From Capniomyces stellatus (taxonomy: Eukaryota; Kickxellomycota; Harpellomycetes; Harpellales; Legeriomycetaceae), in the NCBI GenBank assembly GCA_001661515.1, contig LUVW01000014.1, positions 372,001 to 436,000 of the forward strand: 64,000 nt of DNA, read 5' to 3'. The notes under the pieces are model-generated. The model was not told the DNA's origin. It searched no databases and worked only from the letters and a program-made list of their open reading frames with translations. Of the stretch, positions 50,564 through 62,242 are shown in pieces. The translations under genes and the position numbers were made by a program. The first letter of the stretch is position 1, and every line of letters begins with the position of its first letter.

Positions 50564-52240
50564 AAAAACAAAAGCAAAAACAAAAACAGTGGAGAAAATG
50601 GGAGTGGAGGTAAAAGCAGAAAATACAGAGGGGTTGGTAATGAGGGGAACAATGTGGATTTAGATTTAGATTTAGATGTTGATTATGGAGTTGATGGTGA
50701 AATGTCAGAGGAGGATTTGTATATGCCCATGGTTATGGACGATGATGATGAGTTGGTTGACGTGACATCAGGTTACCCAGGTGGATCAAAAACACGGATC
50801 AAAATCAAACCCAAACCCAAATCCAATATGATTGCAAATATGAATATGAATGTGAATATGAATGTGAATGCATATACAGATACCAAATCCAAATCGACAA
50901 ATTTCAGAGAAAAGACGAAATCTGCCATGGCCAACATCAGTGGTGGTGGCGGTGGCGGTGGTATAAAACAGGATGGGATAATGAGAACAAAGTCAGGGCA
51001 GTTTAGAACAGAACCACATCCGTATACAGGCCAGAAACAGGTGCCAAGCAGGCAGACAACAAGCAGCAGCACAGCCAAGAAGAACACGTCGGATATATTG
51101 GCTCAGTTTAACCAGCTCAAAGAAAAAGAGAAACTGTTGTTTACTAGAACCAGCTCAACACAGCAACCCAGCATTTTGAGCAATAGCAACAACAACAGCA
51201 ATACTAGTGGAATTGGAAATAATGACAGTAATGTTGGAGGAAATTTAGACGGTAATGCAAATATTGGTGGGGGTGGTAGTGGGGGAATTGTGACTGCAGC
51301 TGTGCATAGCAAAACAAACAAGTTGGTTCAGACAGGTAGTAAGGGGGCTGTGGTATACAAGCAGATGTTGACGGCTGAGGAGCAGAGGAGGCTGGAGGGT
51401 GTCAATAAGACTGAGGAGTACTACCATACAACACTAATGAACGTGATCAAGTCTAGGCTGGACAGCAACTACCAAATGCCCAGGTTTGATTTGATGAAAC
51501 AGGCCGAAGATATTGGCGAGTTTGAACGATCTGTCTTGTATTGTCCATCAATTGAAGGAAATCTCAACAACAACAACAACAATGGTAATCTAATCAACAA
51601 CAACAATGGTAATGTTGGTAAAGCTGGGATAGATTTAGAGTTGGAACGAATCAACTTGATTAGAATGTACTTGAAGTTGCCACTGATTCGCACCGCAACA
51701 ACAGCAACAGCAACAGCAACATCAGCTACCTCAATTGCTACCAACAACAGTGCAAATACGAGCAACAACAATAGTGCCTACACAAGCAAAAACAACAGCA
51801 CTTGCAACACCCCAATTTACTCTGCAACCCCAAGTTTCGACAACAAAAAGGTTTCTGCCCTGGTTTCCAACTCTATGTTTGCCTCATCTGTGCCCAAACC
51901 TGTCGCTCTGAGCAAACAGGTTCATGATCATTTGAAACTACATGTTCTACCAAACACTAACACCAACACTAATCTCATCACCACCACCAACTTCAATCCT
52001 ACCACCAACTTCAATCCTATCCCCAAACCTAAGCCAAGATCTGATCGGTTGGGTTACGAAAATACCGGGTTTATGAGTTCCAGTCCAACTCAGTCCCCAC
52101 AACACCCAGCTGTAGACTATAGCATCGCCGTGTCTCTGACTAGTACTGGTGCTAATACTGGTGATGTTGATGTTGAAATGACTGATGATGTTGAAGATGG
52201 AGAAGTTTTAGAAGAAGGCGAGTTGTTTGACTCTGACTAG
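50112..52240 (+). CDS. Unidentified low-complexity protein, 5' end unresolved
   Basis: The frame is open from the probable acceptor (TTTAG ending at 50111) to the TAG at 52238-52240, about 709 codons. The first in-frame ATG is at 50162, after an Asp/Leu repeat, and the upstream exon carrying the true start was not found. An ATG at 50000 lies near a GTATTG site but does not join in frame. The sequence is mostly low-complexity: Asp-rich repeats, AACGAA-coded Asn-Glu repeats, poly-Gly and poly-Asn. The most ordered part is about residues 405-490 (YKQMLTAEEQRRLEGVNKTE, YYHTTLMNVIKSRLD, YQMPRFDLMKQAEDIGEFER), which looks helical and conserved. The C-terminus is acidic (DGEVLEEGELFDSD). I do not recognise the family. 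A nuclear protein is plausible from composition only. Confidence 0.6.
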
Positions 52241-52538
52241 TATCATGTATTCCCTCATGTATCTGCTTTTTTTTTAATATTTATTCTTTATTTTTTTTTT
52301 TTGCTTTTTTATTTTTTGCTTTTTTATTTATTATTATTCATTTATTTTTATTATTCATTTATTCTTATTATTATTTTTTTATTATTATTATTATTGGCTA
52401 TAATAAACAAACCATAAAACTTGGAAACCTTGGTCAAAAAGCAACTCCTCCAAATTATAGAAAATAATAAACATATATTTGAAATTAAATCAAGAAAAGA
52501 AAAAAAAAAGGAGGGGTTTAGACATGGACAATGTCCGA

Positions 52539-53250
52539 TCAAGCAAGTGGGTTGCTCTTGTCCATTCCGTATTCTGACCAGCTACCATCGTAAACACGAA
52601 CATCAGTATCCCACCCAATGCGTTCCTTGATCGCCACGTACAGGACTGCTGCAGTTACGCCGCTTCCGCAAGTGGTATAAATTGGACGGGATTTGTCAAT
52701 GTTGATGTTGTTTTGTTTGAGCAACGAGTCTAGTCTTTCCTTGTTGACAAGTTTGATGATGTTTGGAGGTTGCTGTTGCTGCTGCTGCTGCTGTGGTGGT
52801 GGTGGTGGTGGTGTTGCGATAAGCGTTGATGGTAGGTTTTTTGATCCTGGCATATGTCCGCTTGTTAGTCCTGGTCTTGGTTCCGGTGCTTTGCCCAAGA
52901 ACCTTATGAAAAACAATTTCATAAAACATGTCAAGAGTTAGTTTGCGTTGATTAGAATTGAAAAACTATATATATATTTAAAAAGTTTTTGAATCTCTTA
53001 TACCAACCTTTCCGATGGTCTTGCGTCAATTATCAATGGCCCACTTTCCCCATTTGTTTCCTGCAACTCTTTGATTGCTTGCAAAATCTGCGACTTGTTT
53101 ACAATCAAGTCCTTTTGAATCTCTGACTTGTATCCCGATTTTGGCTCCTATAATCAATCATCAATCAACCAAGTAATTACATACACATACACCCATACGT
53201 TTATAACACCAACTGGTGACCAATTGGTAACCAACTACAATAATAAACCT

Positions 53251-53285
<35 letters not shown>

Positions 53286-54373
53286 TGATAAAAGTATTTA
53301 TGTTTGTTTATTCAAATTCCTCCCCCTCCTCCCTTATTTTTTTTTTTTTTACTATACTATTTCTCTTTACTTTCTTTACTCTAGTTTGTTTCCGAGTCGG
53401 TATAATTAGGAGAAATGAAACAAACTCAACTTACTGGCTTCACAAACTTTGTAGTCTCAACTGGGTACCCCAGATTCTTCCATTCATTTAGCCCCCCATC
53501 CAGCAGTTTTACGTCCTTGTGGCCCATAGCCTAAACAACCACATCATCGCCACACTATCAATATCAACATTAACATTACGTTTACATATATAGGTGTGTG
53601 TAGAGCATGTTCTTGTACCTGTAAATGCCAAAAGACTCTGCACGCAGCCAAAAATCCCAAAGAATCGTAAACCACGACTTGATCACTGTTTGAAATTCCA
53701 TTTTCATCTATCATTTAACCCACGTTCAGCAACAGTAGCTATCTCTTGTTATTTATTTATCCCATGCACATTAAATTTGCTCCCCACTATTCATCCCCGA
53801 AAACAGCTAATATTTATATATTTGTTATTACTCATAAACGCATCAAATACTTTTGTCGTTGGCAGCATATGTGGCAAAGACGAACTTGTGTCTTTTACCG
53901 TGTCAATGTCTAGAAAAACACTTCCCTACAATACCAGTAAAGGCAACCACAGGCATTCCACAACGTTATAACTTAAAATACTCTTAATCAAGTAGAAATT
54001 TAAATACAGCAGTGACAGAAGAAGGAAGAAAAAAGGTACGCTAGTAATAAAAACCATTCGATGGTATGTATACTTGCTTTAATGCGGCAATTGTTGAACT
54101 CCTCTGCCGTGTTCCTATTCATATGTGGCAAGTACCACGACGCATCAATAACCTTGACCTTATCCAGGTTCTCTGACAGCCATTTTGCAGAGCATATTTT
54201 CGACCCTACGAAATTTACAACAAACAAACAAACAACCAAATTAGCAAATAATACGGTGCCGCATTGCCATTCTCGTCGCTGGCTTTGTCAGGAGGGTGTT
54301 TCCTTTTTACTCTCTCTGTTATATAGCAGCTCTTAATGTAAAATCTTTACTTGCCTTGAATGTTGTTTGACAT
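52539..54373 (-). CDS. TUM1: 3-mercaptopyruvate/thiosulfate sulfurtransferase, two rhodanese domains (Tum1/MPST)
   Basis: Seven minus-strand exons (54355-54373, 54078-54205, 53832-53925, 53619-53707, 53435-53530, 53008-53147, 52539-52902) give 309 residues. The first rhodanese domain contains VKVIDASWYLPH, FLDIDTVKDT, LPHMLP and DQVVVYDS. The second has IIDARPSER, GHMPGSKNLPST and the active-site loop CGSGVTA with cysteine 267, then VYDGSWSEYG. Such enzymes transfer sulfur from 3-mercaptopyruvate; yeast Tum1 serves tRNA thiolation and the Urm1 pathway. Introns 1 and 2 use GC donors (GCAAGT), the only choice that keeps the conserved frame. A Pro-Gln tract, about residues 220-235, interrupts domain 2. 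It is divergent from DPS1. Confidence 0.93.
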
Positions 54374-55780
54374 TGTTGTGTATGACAGTATCTAGCGTAT
54401 GTTTTCAAATAAAGTATGAGTTGGTATCGTTTTTGCTTTGTTTTAATGAGGGTTTATCGTACAGCTCAATTGTTAGTATTTGTCATTTCTTGCTTTTCAT
54501 AATATTATCTCCACATAATTGAAAAATTGTCCAACTTCTAGCTCTTTTTATCTATTTGTTCTATATATATCTCCTGCTTTTGACTCTTCAATTTAAACAA
54601 AAGTATAATAACATTCCAATTTTTCAGCTACTCTTTTTTTTTCAGTAATAAATATCAATTCACCTGTCCTAATGCTTTATGCTTCAGTATCTTGGAACCG
54701 CTTTTTGAAAGGTTAAACATTCTTTTTATTTTGCTTGTTTGCTTATTTTTTTTTTTACTTTGTCTTTTTGTAATTTGGATTCGCTTCAATTGTATTTATT
54801 TAAAGCTTATACCAGGACTTTATTCCTTACAAAACAATGTATATCTTTTTATTTTATTTTTACTCAATACTTGCAACCTCACAACTATTAATATCCATGT
54901 TCTCTACTCAACTTTGGTTCTGTTCCATTTTTCTTTGCTCCTTGCAGAATCCACTATTTAAAAATGTAAAACTGAAGCAGTTTTGTACGTTTCATTCAAC
55001 CCGAAACATTTACCCCAAAAAAACAAAAATAAAAACATTTCTCAAACTACTTCATTGCTTATTAAAACTTGAAACTCAGCATATTCCTTGTTCCAACTTG
55101 ACACGTTTGCATATTGTCGTTTAGTTTGTATATTTATTCGTCTCAATATCATTTATACCTCTGTTATCAAAATAAATGTATTTATTATATCGCATCAACT
55201 TGGGATTGTTTAGATATGTTTAGTTGGCCGATCTGTATTATACATACCAAGCAGCATGTTAATGGTTGAGTATATCAGCTATGTTATATGTACAATGGCA
55301 ACAGTCAGGATAGGAAAAGGGATTGCGAGAACATGCCACTTTTTATCAAAGCCACAAATCGGGCGGTTTCTGGGAGCTGAAAAGTTGGTTGGATTTAAAT
55401 ATTTTATGGTGAATGAGTGTCAATTATTCAATTGAGAATTTTATATTTGATTGCTTCAGGTCAATTTATTGGATAGAAACCAACGATATCAAAAATCAAA
55501 ATTGTAAAGCGAGTTTATTATTCAACTTTTTTTTTCTTTCTTTGTACTTTTCTTTACAGAATGCGGATTATCAGCAAATAAATAAATTGGAAGGAAAAAA
55601 AAAAAAAAAATCAAATAGAAAAATCGAAAAAAAGTTGGAATTGAAATCAAAATGACAAAATTGAAAAAATTGAAAAAATTAAAAAAAAAAAACAAACTAG
55701 AAAGGTCAAAAGTGAAAAAAAAGAGTTCAGTATTTCTGTTTTATAAATCCAAAAGATAAAGTAAAGAGATTAAAAGTAAA
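54374..55780. other. Divergent intergenic region between TUM1 and DPS1
   Basis: No gene was found in 1.4 kb that holds both promoters. AT-rich, T-rich on the plus strand left of 55000 and A-rich from 55580 to 55780. The frames at 54692-55124 and 55413-55655 have no conserved content. Confidence 0.6.
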
Positions 55781-57535
55781 ATGAGCTCTGCTGAAGAACA
55801 TCGAGAAAAAGTTGAAGATTTGGCTGAACAGCTTGGTGAGGTTATTCTTGGGTAAGATGAAGATTTGGTTGTTTGGGATACTAGATCAAGTATGGCGATT
55901 GGTGAGTTACAATGGATTAATCTGGCCTGAATTAATAATAATAATAATAAAAATAGGGAGGATGGAAAGCCAATATCAAAAAAGGCCTTGAAGAAGCTTG
56001 AAAAGGAGAGAGAGAAGGAGAAGAGAAAGCAGGAGAGAGCAGCAGAGTTGGCGCTTGAAAAGGCGGCACGTGAATCTAACCAAGAGGATTATGGCAAGGA
56101 CAACTATGGAAAGTTGGCGATGAACCAATCGCAAAGCCAAACATCGACGGTGTGGACAAGTGTGCGAAATCTTGGGGTTTCAGATGTTGGGAAGACAGTT
56201 GACATCCAAGCGCGAGTGCAGGCAACAAGACCTACAGGGGCAAAGATGTGTTTTTTGGTGCTTCGTGAGGGGACAGCGACGGTTCAGGGACTGGTTGTTG
56301 TTGAGAAGACGGGGATTTCAAAGCAGATGGTGAAGTTTACGGATAACATTTCGGCAGAGACATTGGTGATGATTACGGCTAGGGTGGTTAAGCCAGAGGA
56401 GTTGGTGAAGAGCTGTACAGTGCAAGAGGTTGAGCTGCACGTAACCAAGATCTTTATTATAAGCGAGGCGGTGGCAAGATTGCCATTTTCGCTGGAGGAC
56501 GCAACACGAAACGAGTTGGAGTATGAAAAGGACCCAACGTTGGTTAAAGTGAACCTGGACACTAGATTGGATAACAGGGTGATTGACTTGAGGACAATTA
56601 CAAACAATGCGATTTTCAGGCTGCAAGCAGCAGTTTGCCGGTTGTTCAGGGAGTACCTGGAGAACAACGAGTTTATTGAGATTCACTCGCCAAAGATCAT
56701 TGGGGCAGCCAGCGAGGGAGGAGCAAATGTGTTCAAGGTGACGTACTTTAAGCGATTTGCATACCTGGCACAATCGCCACAACTGTACAAGCAGATGTGC
56801 ATCAGTGCAGATTTTGGAAGAGTGTTTGAAATAGCACCAGTATTTAGAGCAGAGGACTCAAACACGCATCGCCACTTGACAGAGTACATTGGACTTGATT
56901 TGGAAATGTCGTTTAGAGAACATTACCACGAGGTTATGTTTATGATTGGAAGACTGTTTATCTACATTTTCACCGAGCTTGAAAAGAGGTGGGCCCACGA
57001 AATCGAGATTGTTGGGAGACAGCACCAGTTTGAGCCCTTGAAGTTTGGCTCCGAACCACTGAAACTCGAATTCCACGAGGCCGTCAAGATGCTCAAGGAG
57101 GCTGGAATTGAAATGGGCGAATTTGACGACTTGTCAACAGCCAATGAAAGAGTGTTGGGCAAACTGGTCAGGGAAAAGTACGGAACTGATTTCTTTATGC
57201 TCGACAAGTTCCCATCCGCTGTAAGACCATTCTACACTATGCCCGATCCCGTAGATCCAAACTACTCCAACTCCTACGACTTTTTCCTAAGAGGCGAAGA
57301 AATCATGTCTGGTGCCCAGCGTATCCACGACGCCGCCTTTTTAGAAAAACGCGTTGTTGAGTGTGGTGTTGAGGTTGATACCATCCGCGATTACGTCGAT
57401 GCTTTCAAGTACGGCTGCCCCCCACATGCTGGTGGTGGTGTTGGTTTGGAACGTGTTGTCATGCTCTACCTGAACCTTGGCAACATCAGACGCGCATCCT
57501 TGTTCCCACGTGACCCTAAACGCATTGACCCTTGA
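55781..57535 (+). CDS. DPS1: Cytosolic aspartyl-tRNA synthetase
   Basis: Two exons, 55781-55851 and 55957-57535, give 549 residues, close to yeast Dps1 (557). The enzyme charges tRNA-Asp. An N-terminal lysine-rich tail (KKLEKEREKEKRKQE), typical of fungal cytosolic enzymes and used for tRNA binding, is followed by an OB-fold from about 83 (GKTVDIQARVQ, FLVLRE). The class II catalytic core follows. The flipping and QSPQ region (SEGGANVF, AQSPQLYKQM) leads to motif 2 FRAEDSNTHRHLTEY at about 320. Motif 3 is GGGVGLERVVMLYL at about 516, and the protein ends with RRASLFPRDPKR. The intron has GTAAGA and AATAG ends. It converges on PSMG2 and diverges from TUM1. Confidence 0.96.
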
Positions 57536-57782
57536 TCAAGCCTTTCTCCTTATTTTTTACTTTTTACTTTTTACTTTTTTACTTTTTTACTTTTTACTTT
57601 TTTACGCGCACATCCATCCAATTCTTTACTTTGTTTATTCTCAACCTTTTTTTTCTTTTAATAAATAATAAATAAATTAAAAAAAAAATAGTAATGGTTT
57701 ATACTAATTTCACCAATAACAAAATCATCCCAACGTCCACTATTGACAGTTAACAATGCAATCTGACTCTAAAACTTTTATT
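57536..57782. other. Convergent 3' region between DPS1 and PSMG2
   Basis: A short region with a repeated TTTTTAC unit (57550-57604), likely part of the DPS1 3' UTR, and AT-rich sequence. No gene was found. Confidence 0.6.
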
Positions 57783-57996
57783 TTAAAAAAACTGGTTCTT
57801 TGGTGTATCGTCGCTTTGTAACCATTTCCAGCTCGATGGCGGCTTCCATTCTAGCCATAAATCACATTTATTTACCCACACATATTATACTGTTAATTTT
57901 GAGTTTATAAAATCAATAAATTTTAGAATTATTTAATAGCCTGTATCGCATTTTATTATACCGAGTTGTTGCTTTTTTTTTTTTTTTTTTTTNNNN

Positions 57997-58029
<33 letters not shown>

Positions 58030-59460
58030 TCGACTCTCTGAACCATCAAACAGCTGCACCCCATGGTTAAGCAACGACGCCAAAACAATAGCATCAGGAA
58101 CATTATCTAATCAAACAACAAATCAATACTACCAGTGTCAGTAAACTCGTCTAAATATTCCTAGACCTATCCAGCTGTCACCCACAGTACCAAGCATTCA
58201 AGCGCTGTACACATACCTCCTTCGTTTGCATACAAAACAAACGCGATTACTGAAACTTCCTTATCAACACATTCGTTCAATATGTACTTTGTAACCCCCG
58301 AGTCGACCAGTTCAACCAAATCTTTTCCAACTTCACTGCCCGAGTTACCACCCCGCGCCTTTTTGTATTCTGTCACCGGAATCCCAACAGCTGCCAGCCT
58401 CTCGCAAACACCGCTTTTCAAACACTTTTTTGTCGCAAGAATCTTTGATTTTGATCTATCAAGTCAATAGCAAGTAAAAAAAAAAAAAATTAAATCGAGT
58501 CACGTTCTTACTTAATACCCTCCCCCTTTGACCCCTCGTCTCTTTTTCTTAGCTTGGCTAATATGTCCCAAACATCTGATCACTCCAAAACCACACTTAA
58601 CATCCCCCCCCCCCCCCCCCCCNNNNNNNNNNNNNNNNNNNNNNNNNNNNNCCCCCCCCCCCCCCCCCCAACTTGAAGTGCTGCTGGCTTACCCATCCAA
58701 GTCCGAGTCTACACAAACTGACGCGTTACTGCTCGACAACAAAACCAGTTTCTTGAACCCGTTTTGAATGTAAAATTCGTTCATTTGCGATGAAAACTGT
58801 TTTCTTTGTCCCTTTATCACCGGTGATCGCACCTGAATCACTGTAAACTCCCCATTCTCGCTCTGATAAACTGTTTATTTATTTATTTATTTGTTTTTTT
58901 TTCAGAAAGGAAAAATATAGTTATTGTCAAACAATCATTCATCACAAAGTTGCACCAAAAAAGAAAATAAAATAAATAAAAAGTGCAAGCCCTAGCCACT
59001 CGAGTTATTATACCGTAGGCTTTCTTTAATAAACATCCATTCTCTTGCCACTAATTCGTACTTTTGGACTCAAATATTCCGCCCTACATTTGTTTTATCA
59101 ATGTATAACTAACCTACCTTCAATTGGTGCCAGCCGATTATCCAAACAATGATCAAATCCACTAACTCCTGATAGCGAGTATACATATGGGCTATCTATA
59201 CTGCCAACCCTTTTCATCTCCAAAGTCGATATAACCAAATCCACCGCTAGCTGCGGAATATTCCCAATCGATACCACCGGCTATTTGCACAGGTTTCATT
59301 CGTGTTGTTTTGTTATCATTTACTCTCTTCCTTTCTTTTTTTTTCTTGAAAAAAAAAAGAATAACAATCAGATTAAAATCTTGAACTTTTCCCAACTTAC
59401 CATTATCAAGGTGCTGTTTGCGAATGGTTTTAGCTCTTGTCCTTTCAACTGGAAAAACAT
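57783..59460 (-). CDS. PSMG2: Proteasome assembly chaperone 2 (PAC2/PSMG2, yeast Pba2/Add66)
   Basis: Six minus-strand exons (59401-59460, 59118-59280, 58693-58870, 58217-58455, 58029-58106, 57783-57850) give 261 residues, against 264 for human PSMG2. With PSMG1 it nucleates the 20S proteasome alpha ring and holds off early activation. The match to human PSMG2 is continuous. Landmarks are VVSIGNIPQLAVDLVISTL, VYQSENG, LVLLSSS, GVTKYILNE and ANEGDNVPDAIVLAS. The C-terminus WKPPSSWKWLQSD corresponds to human WKIPSSWRLLFG. All junctions use GT-AG sites and stay in frame. Two introns carry assembly gaps: a C run with N at 58623-58651 and a T run with N at 57993-57996. The coding exons are complete. 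It is convergent with DPS1 and divergent from the GH17 gene. Confidence 0.93.
57971..58026. repeat. T homopolymer with assembly gap in PSMG2 intron 5
   Basis: About 50 T residues are interrupted by four N bases at 57993-57996. In the gene's sense this is a poly-A run just after the donor site. Confidence 0.85.
58603..58669. repeat. C homopolymer with assembly gap in PSMG2 intron 3
   Basis: Runs of about 20 C on each side flank 29 N bases at 58623-58651. In the gene's sense this is a guanine run, so its true length is unknown. Confidence 0.85.
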
Positions 59461-60417
59461 TTTTTTTTTGTATATACACTTTTGCTTTTATCTGGCTGCT
59501 GTTGGCGTTTAGGCTTGTGTTTGTTTTGACTTTGACTTTGACTTTATGTTTAATTTCCTTGATATTCTTGAGTTCAGGACCTTTAATTTCAATCAGTATA
59601 ATACAGAAAGCAACCAAATCCCACGTCCCACCGCTATAAATTCTTTCACTTATTTACTAATTCATCAATTAATTATACCTTTTAATTCCCGATCGGATTT
59701 TAAATGACGTAAAAAAAAGACACATTTTTCATTTCAGTGTAAAAAAAATATGTCAATATTGTTCTTAAAGCCTAAACCAACCCCAGCCCACCCAATCAAT
59801 CATATCCATCATATATGCATGTATTGACTAGTTTTGGTTCTCTGACTATGCTTTGCCTCATTAAAAGAGGAGTTTGGCCCCTTTGCACAGACATTTTAAA
59901 TCGTTCCCACCGAATATTGTATGAGTGTGGGTATATCCGCCTGTTGATAAAATTAAATTGGATATAGTCATAGTAGCTGGCGTATTGGAAGTGTGATTAA
60001 CAAAGTAACTATAATATACCCACAGCGAAGGCTGAGGGATGAGTGTTGGCGTAACACAGAATCCCATAGCAAATCGACATCAAGCACGCAAAAGTCATTA
60101 TGATTCACATACTTGCCAAGTTTACCCATCCCCTCTTTTTTTCCTTCTTTTTCCACCGACAATAACTAATGCTTTGTGGATTTACTTTTTAATGTTGTAT
60201 TTTTTGTTATTTGATAGTGGTGTATCCACAAAAGTGTATTTTCTTGGTGTATTTTTCTTCTACAAAGCTAAACCAAAGTCCTTAGAAAAATATGTTGGTA
60301 TAAAAGGACACTGAAAAAGAGTAAAGACCAAACCCACAAATAATAAGATCTCCAACAAAGCAAAAAACAAACCCTAGTTCAAAAAAAAAAAGGAAAAGTG
60401 AAAAAAAAACAATAAAA
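59461..60417. other. Divergent intergenic region between PSMG2 and the GH17 gene
   Basis: No gene was found. It holds the promoters of both neighbours, including the TATA box at 60299. The frames at 59861-60314 show no family features. Confidence 0.6.
60299..60306 (+). promoter_or_regulatory. TATA box of the GH17 gene
   Basis: TATAAAAG followed by G stands 112 bp before the ATG at 60418, within the range seen in fungal promoters. A canonical TATA box suggests a regulated gene. Confidence 0.5.
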
Positions 60418-61293
60418 ATGAAGTTTCCAACACTTGTCCTAAGCAGCCTTGCTATTGTAACATCTCAAAAGTTCTTTGATGGTGTTAGCTACAACATCAA
60501 AAATCCAGATGGTTCGTGTCCTTGTCAGGGCGAAATCGATCTAGAAATTGAGCTTTTGAAACAAAACACTGATACAGTAAGGATTTTTGGACTTTTTGAC
60601 TGTAACCAAGGAAGGCTGGCTCTAGATGCTGTGAAAAAGGCTGATATGAAGATCCATTTGGGTCTTTGGGTTGATGGAGATGAAATGATGTTTAACATCG
60701 AAAAGAAGCTGCTGAATGATACCCTAATGAACTCTAATTACACTTCAACCATAAAAAGCGTGATTGTTGGAAGCCATGCTATAGAGTTTGGTCTAACCAC
60801 AAACGAGATTCTTGCAAAACAAGTTGGTGTTGTTAAAGAGTTAATAGCATCGCTCAACCTAACAATCCCCGTTTCATCTGGTGCAACAGACACCAACTAC
60901 GTCCCACCGCTTATTGATGCTGTGGACTTTATATTCCTTCACTCATTTCCATTTTGGGAAGGAGTAAATATTGGAAATGCGTCTGCCCGCTTGTTTGAGA
61001 CTGTTGAAAGCGTAAAAGCGCGTGCAAATGGAAAAGAAGTTGTTATTGGCCAAACAGGGTGGCCAACAGATGGTGATGTGTCTGGAAATGCAGTGCCGAG
61101 CTTGGAGAATAGTGAAAGTTACATGAAGGACGTGGTTTGCCGCGCCAAAGCGGAGAATATCACTGCCATTTGGTTTTCGTATGGTGACGCACCTTGGAAA
61201 GTTGGTATACATGCTGGCAATACAGAGGCGCACTGGGGGATATACTCTACGGATGATCAGGTCAAATACCCAGAGGGATGGAACAAATGCTGA
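60418..61293 (+). CDS. Secreted GH17 family protein (beta-1,3-glucanase fold) without its catalytic glutamates
   Basis: A single exon encodes 291 residues. An N-terminal signal peptide, MKFPTLVLSSLAIVTSQ, probably ends near residue 17. The rest is a GH17 beta-barrel of the fungal Bgl2/Scw type: FDGVSYNIKNP, DTVRIFGLFDCNQ, GLWVDGD, TTNEILAKQVGVVKELIAS, SGATDTNY, FLHSFPFWEGV, and TGWPTDG with WFSYGDAPWK at the end. In active members the acid/base is the Glu of a VGNE or VGSE motif and the nucleophile is the Glu of ETGWP. Here these are His120 (in VGSHAIEFG) and Gln212 (in QTGWP). If the reading is right, the protein should not hydrolyse glucan by the usual mechanism and may bind cell-wall glucan instead. 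Several Asn-x-Ser/Thr sites suit a secreted protein. Confidence 0.88.
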   Translation: MKFPTLVLSSLAIVTSQKFFDGVSYNIKNPDGSCPCQGEIDLEIELLKQNTDTVRIFGLFDCNQGRLALDAVKKADMKIHLGLWVDGDEMMFNIEKKLLNDTLMNSNYTSTIKSVIVGSHAIEFGLTTNEILAKQVGVVKELIASLNLTIPVSSGATDTNYVPPLIDAVDFIFLHSFPFWEGVNIGNASARLFETVESVKARANGKEVVIGQTGWPTDGDVSGNAVPSLENSESYMKDVVCRAKAENITAIWFSYGDAPWKVGIHAGNTEAHWGIYSTDDQVKYPEGWNKC

Positions 61294-62242
61294 TTGTAAA
61301 CTTGAATACATGGTCCAATCAGCAGCTTTTACTATTCACGATATTATGCTATTAAAGGCAATGTGATTTGTTTTTGTTTGGTTCGATTTATCATAAACCA
61401 TGTTATAAACCGATATTGCATACAATGTGTAGTTGTTCTTGTTCACGATTTTGTTTAACAACTGTATATTTATAATATATATGCAAGCACAAGTACAAGC
61501 ATCCCAGTTGTTTGATATATTTTTTTATATGGTTTATGGAAAATAACCAACAATCAAGCAGTAATAATGGCTCAAAAATGATTAAGCTGGGCTTGGCTCA
61601 AGACTATTGGAATTCGTTTGATTAGATATGAATAATGAAGCCTTCTTGTTTCTATTTATAATCTAAAGTTGAATAAAAAACGAACAGATTAAAGTTGCTT
61701 ATTGGTCAAAAAAGGGCTAAAGCTTGAAATTGGGTTGGGTTTATCAACTTTGCAAAGGCTTTAAACAGAAATGCAACAGGGATGAAAAGCCTTATTGGCT
61801 CGGACTTTGGTGTTAATTAGGGTAAAACAATTAAGCATATTAAGTAATTGATGTGCTATTTTGATATAATTCTTGACAATAACCAAAGTTTGTCTTGATT
61901 TTTTTCCTTCTTTTTTATTCCTAGTGAGAAAAATGAATGGTGTTCACAAAAGACGGCAAACATTTCTCAAGCCTAATTATTAATTATACTTGCAATTGTT
62001 TTATTTATATTGAAGACTTTGCACTTGTTTTTATATATTTGTTTTAACAAAATCCAAATAACTCCCAGGACTAATAACATATTTACTCGGTATTCAGTGC
62101 TGTTTAGCTTTTATTTTTAGATTTTGAAATAAATTTTTTTTTGTTTTAGTTTTTAGTTTTGTTTTTAGTTTTGGTTTGCTATACTAAATTCGAAAATAAA
62201 GGTTGATTGCACCTAGTTAAAACACACAGTTTATTTTTAAAA
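61294..62242. other. Intergenic region upstream of the Herp-like gene
   Basis: No gene was found. AT-rich DNA with no repeat or conserved frame that stands out. Confidence 0.6.

Noticed and set aside
54349..54356. GT donor (GTAAAG) for the first TUM1 intron
   Set aside because: It shifts the rhodanese frame; the GCAAGT donor four bases earlier keeps it.
54692..55124. Overlapping hydrophobic plus-strand frames between TUM1 and DPS1
   Set aside because: They arise from T-rich promoter DNA, overlap each other in different frames and show no conserved motif.
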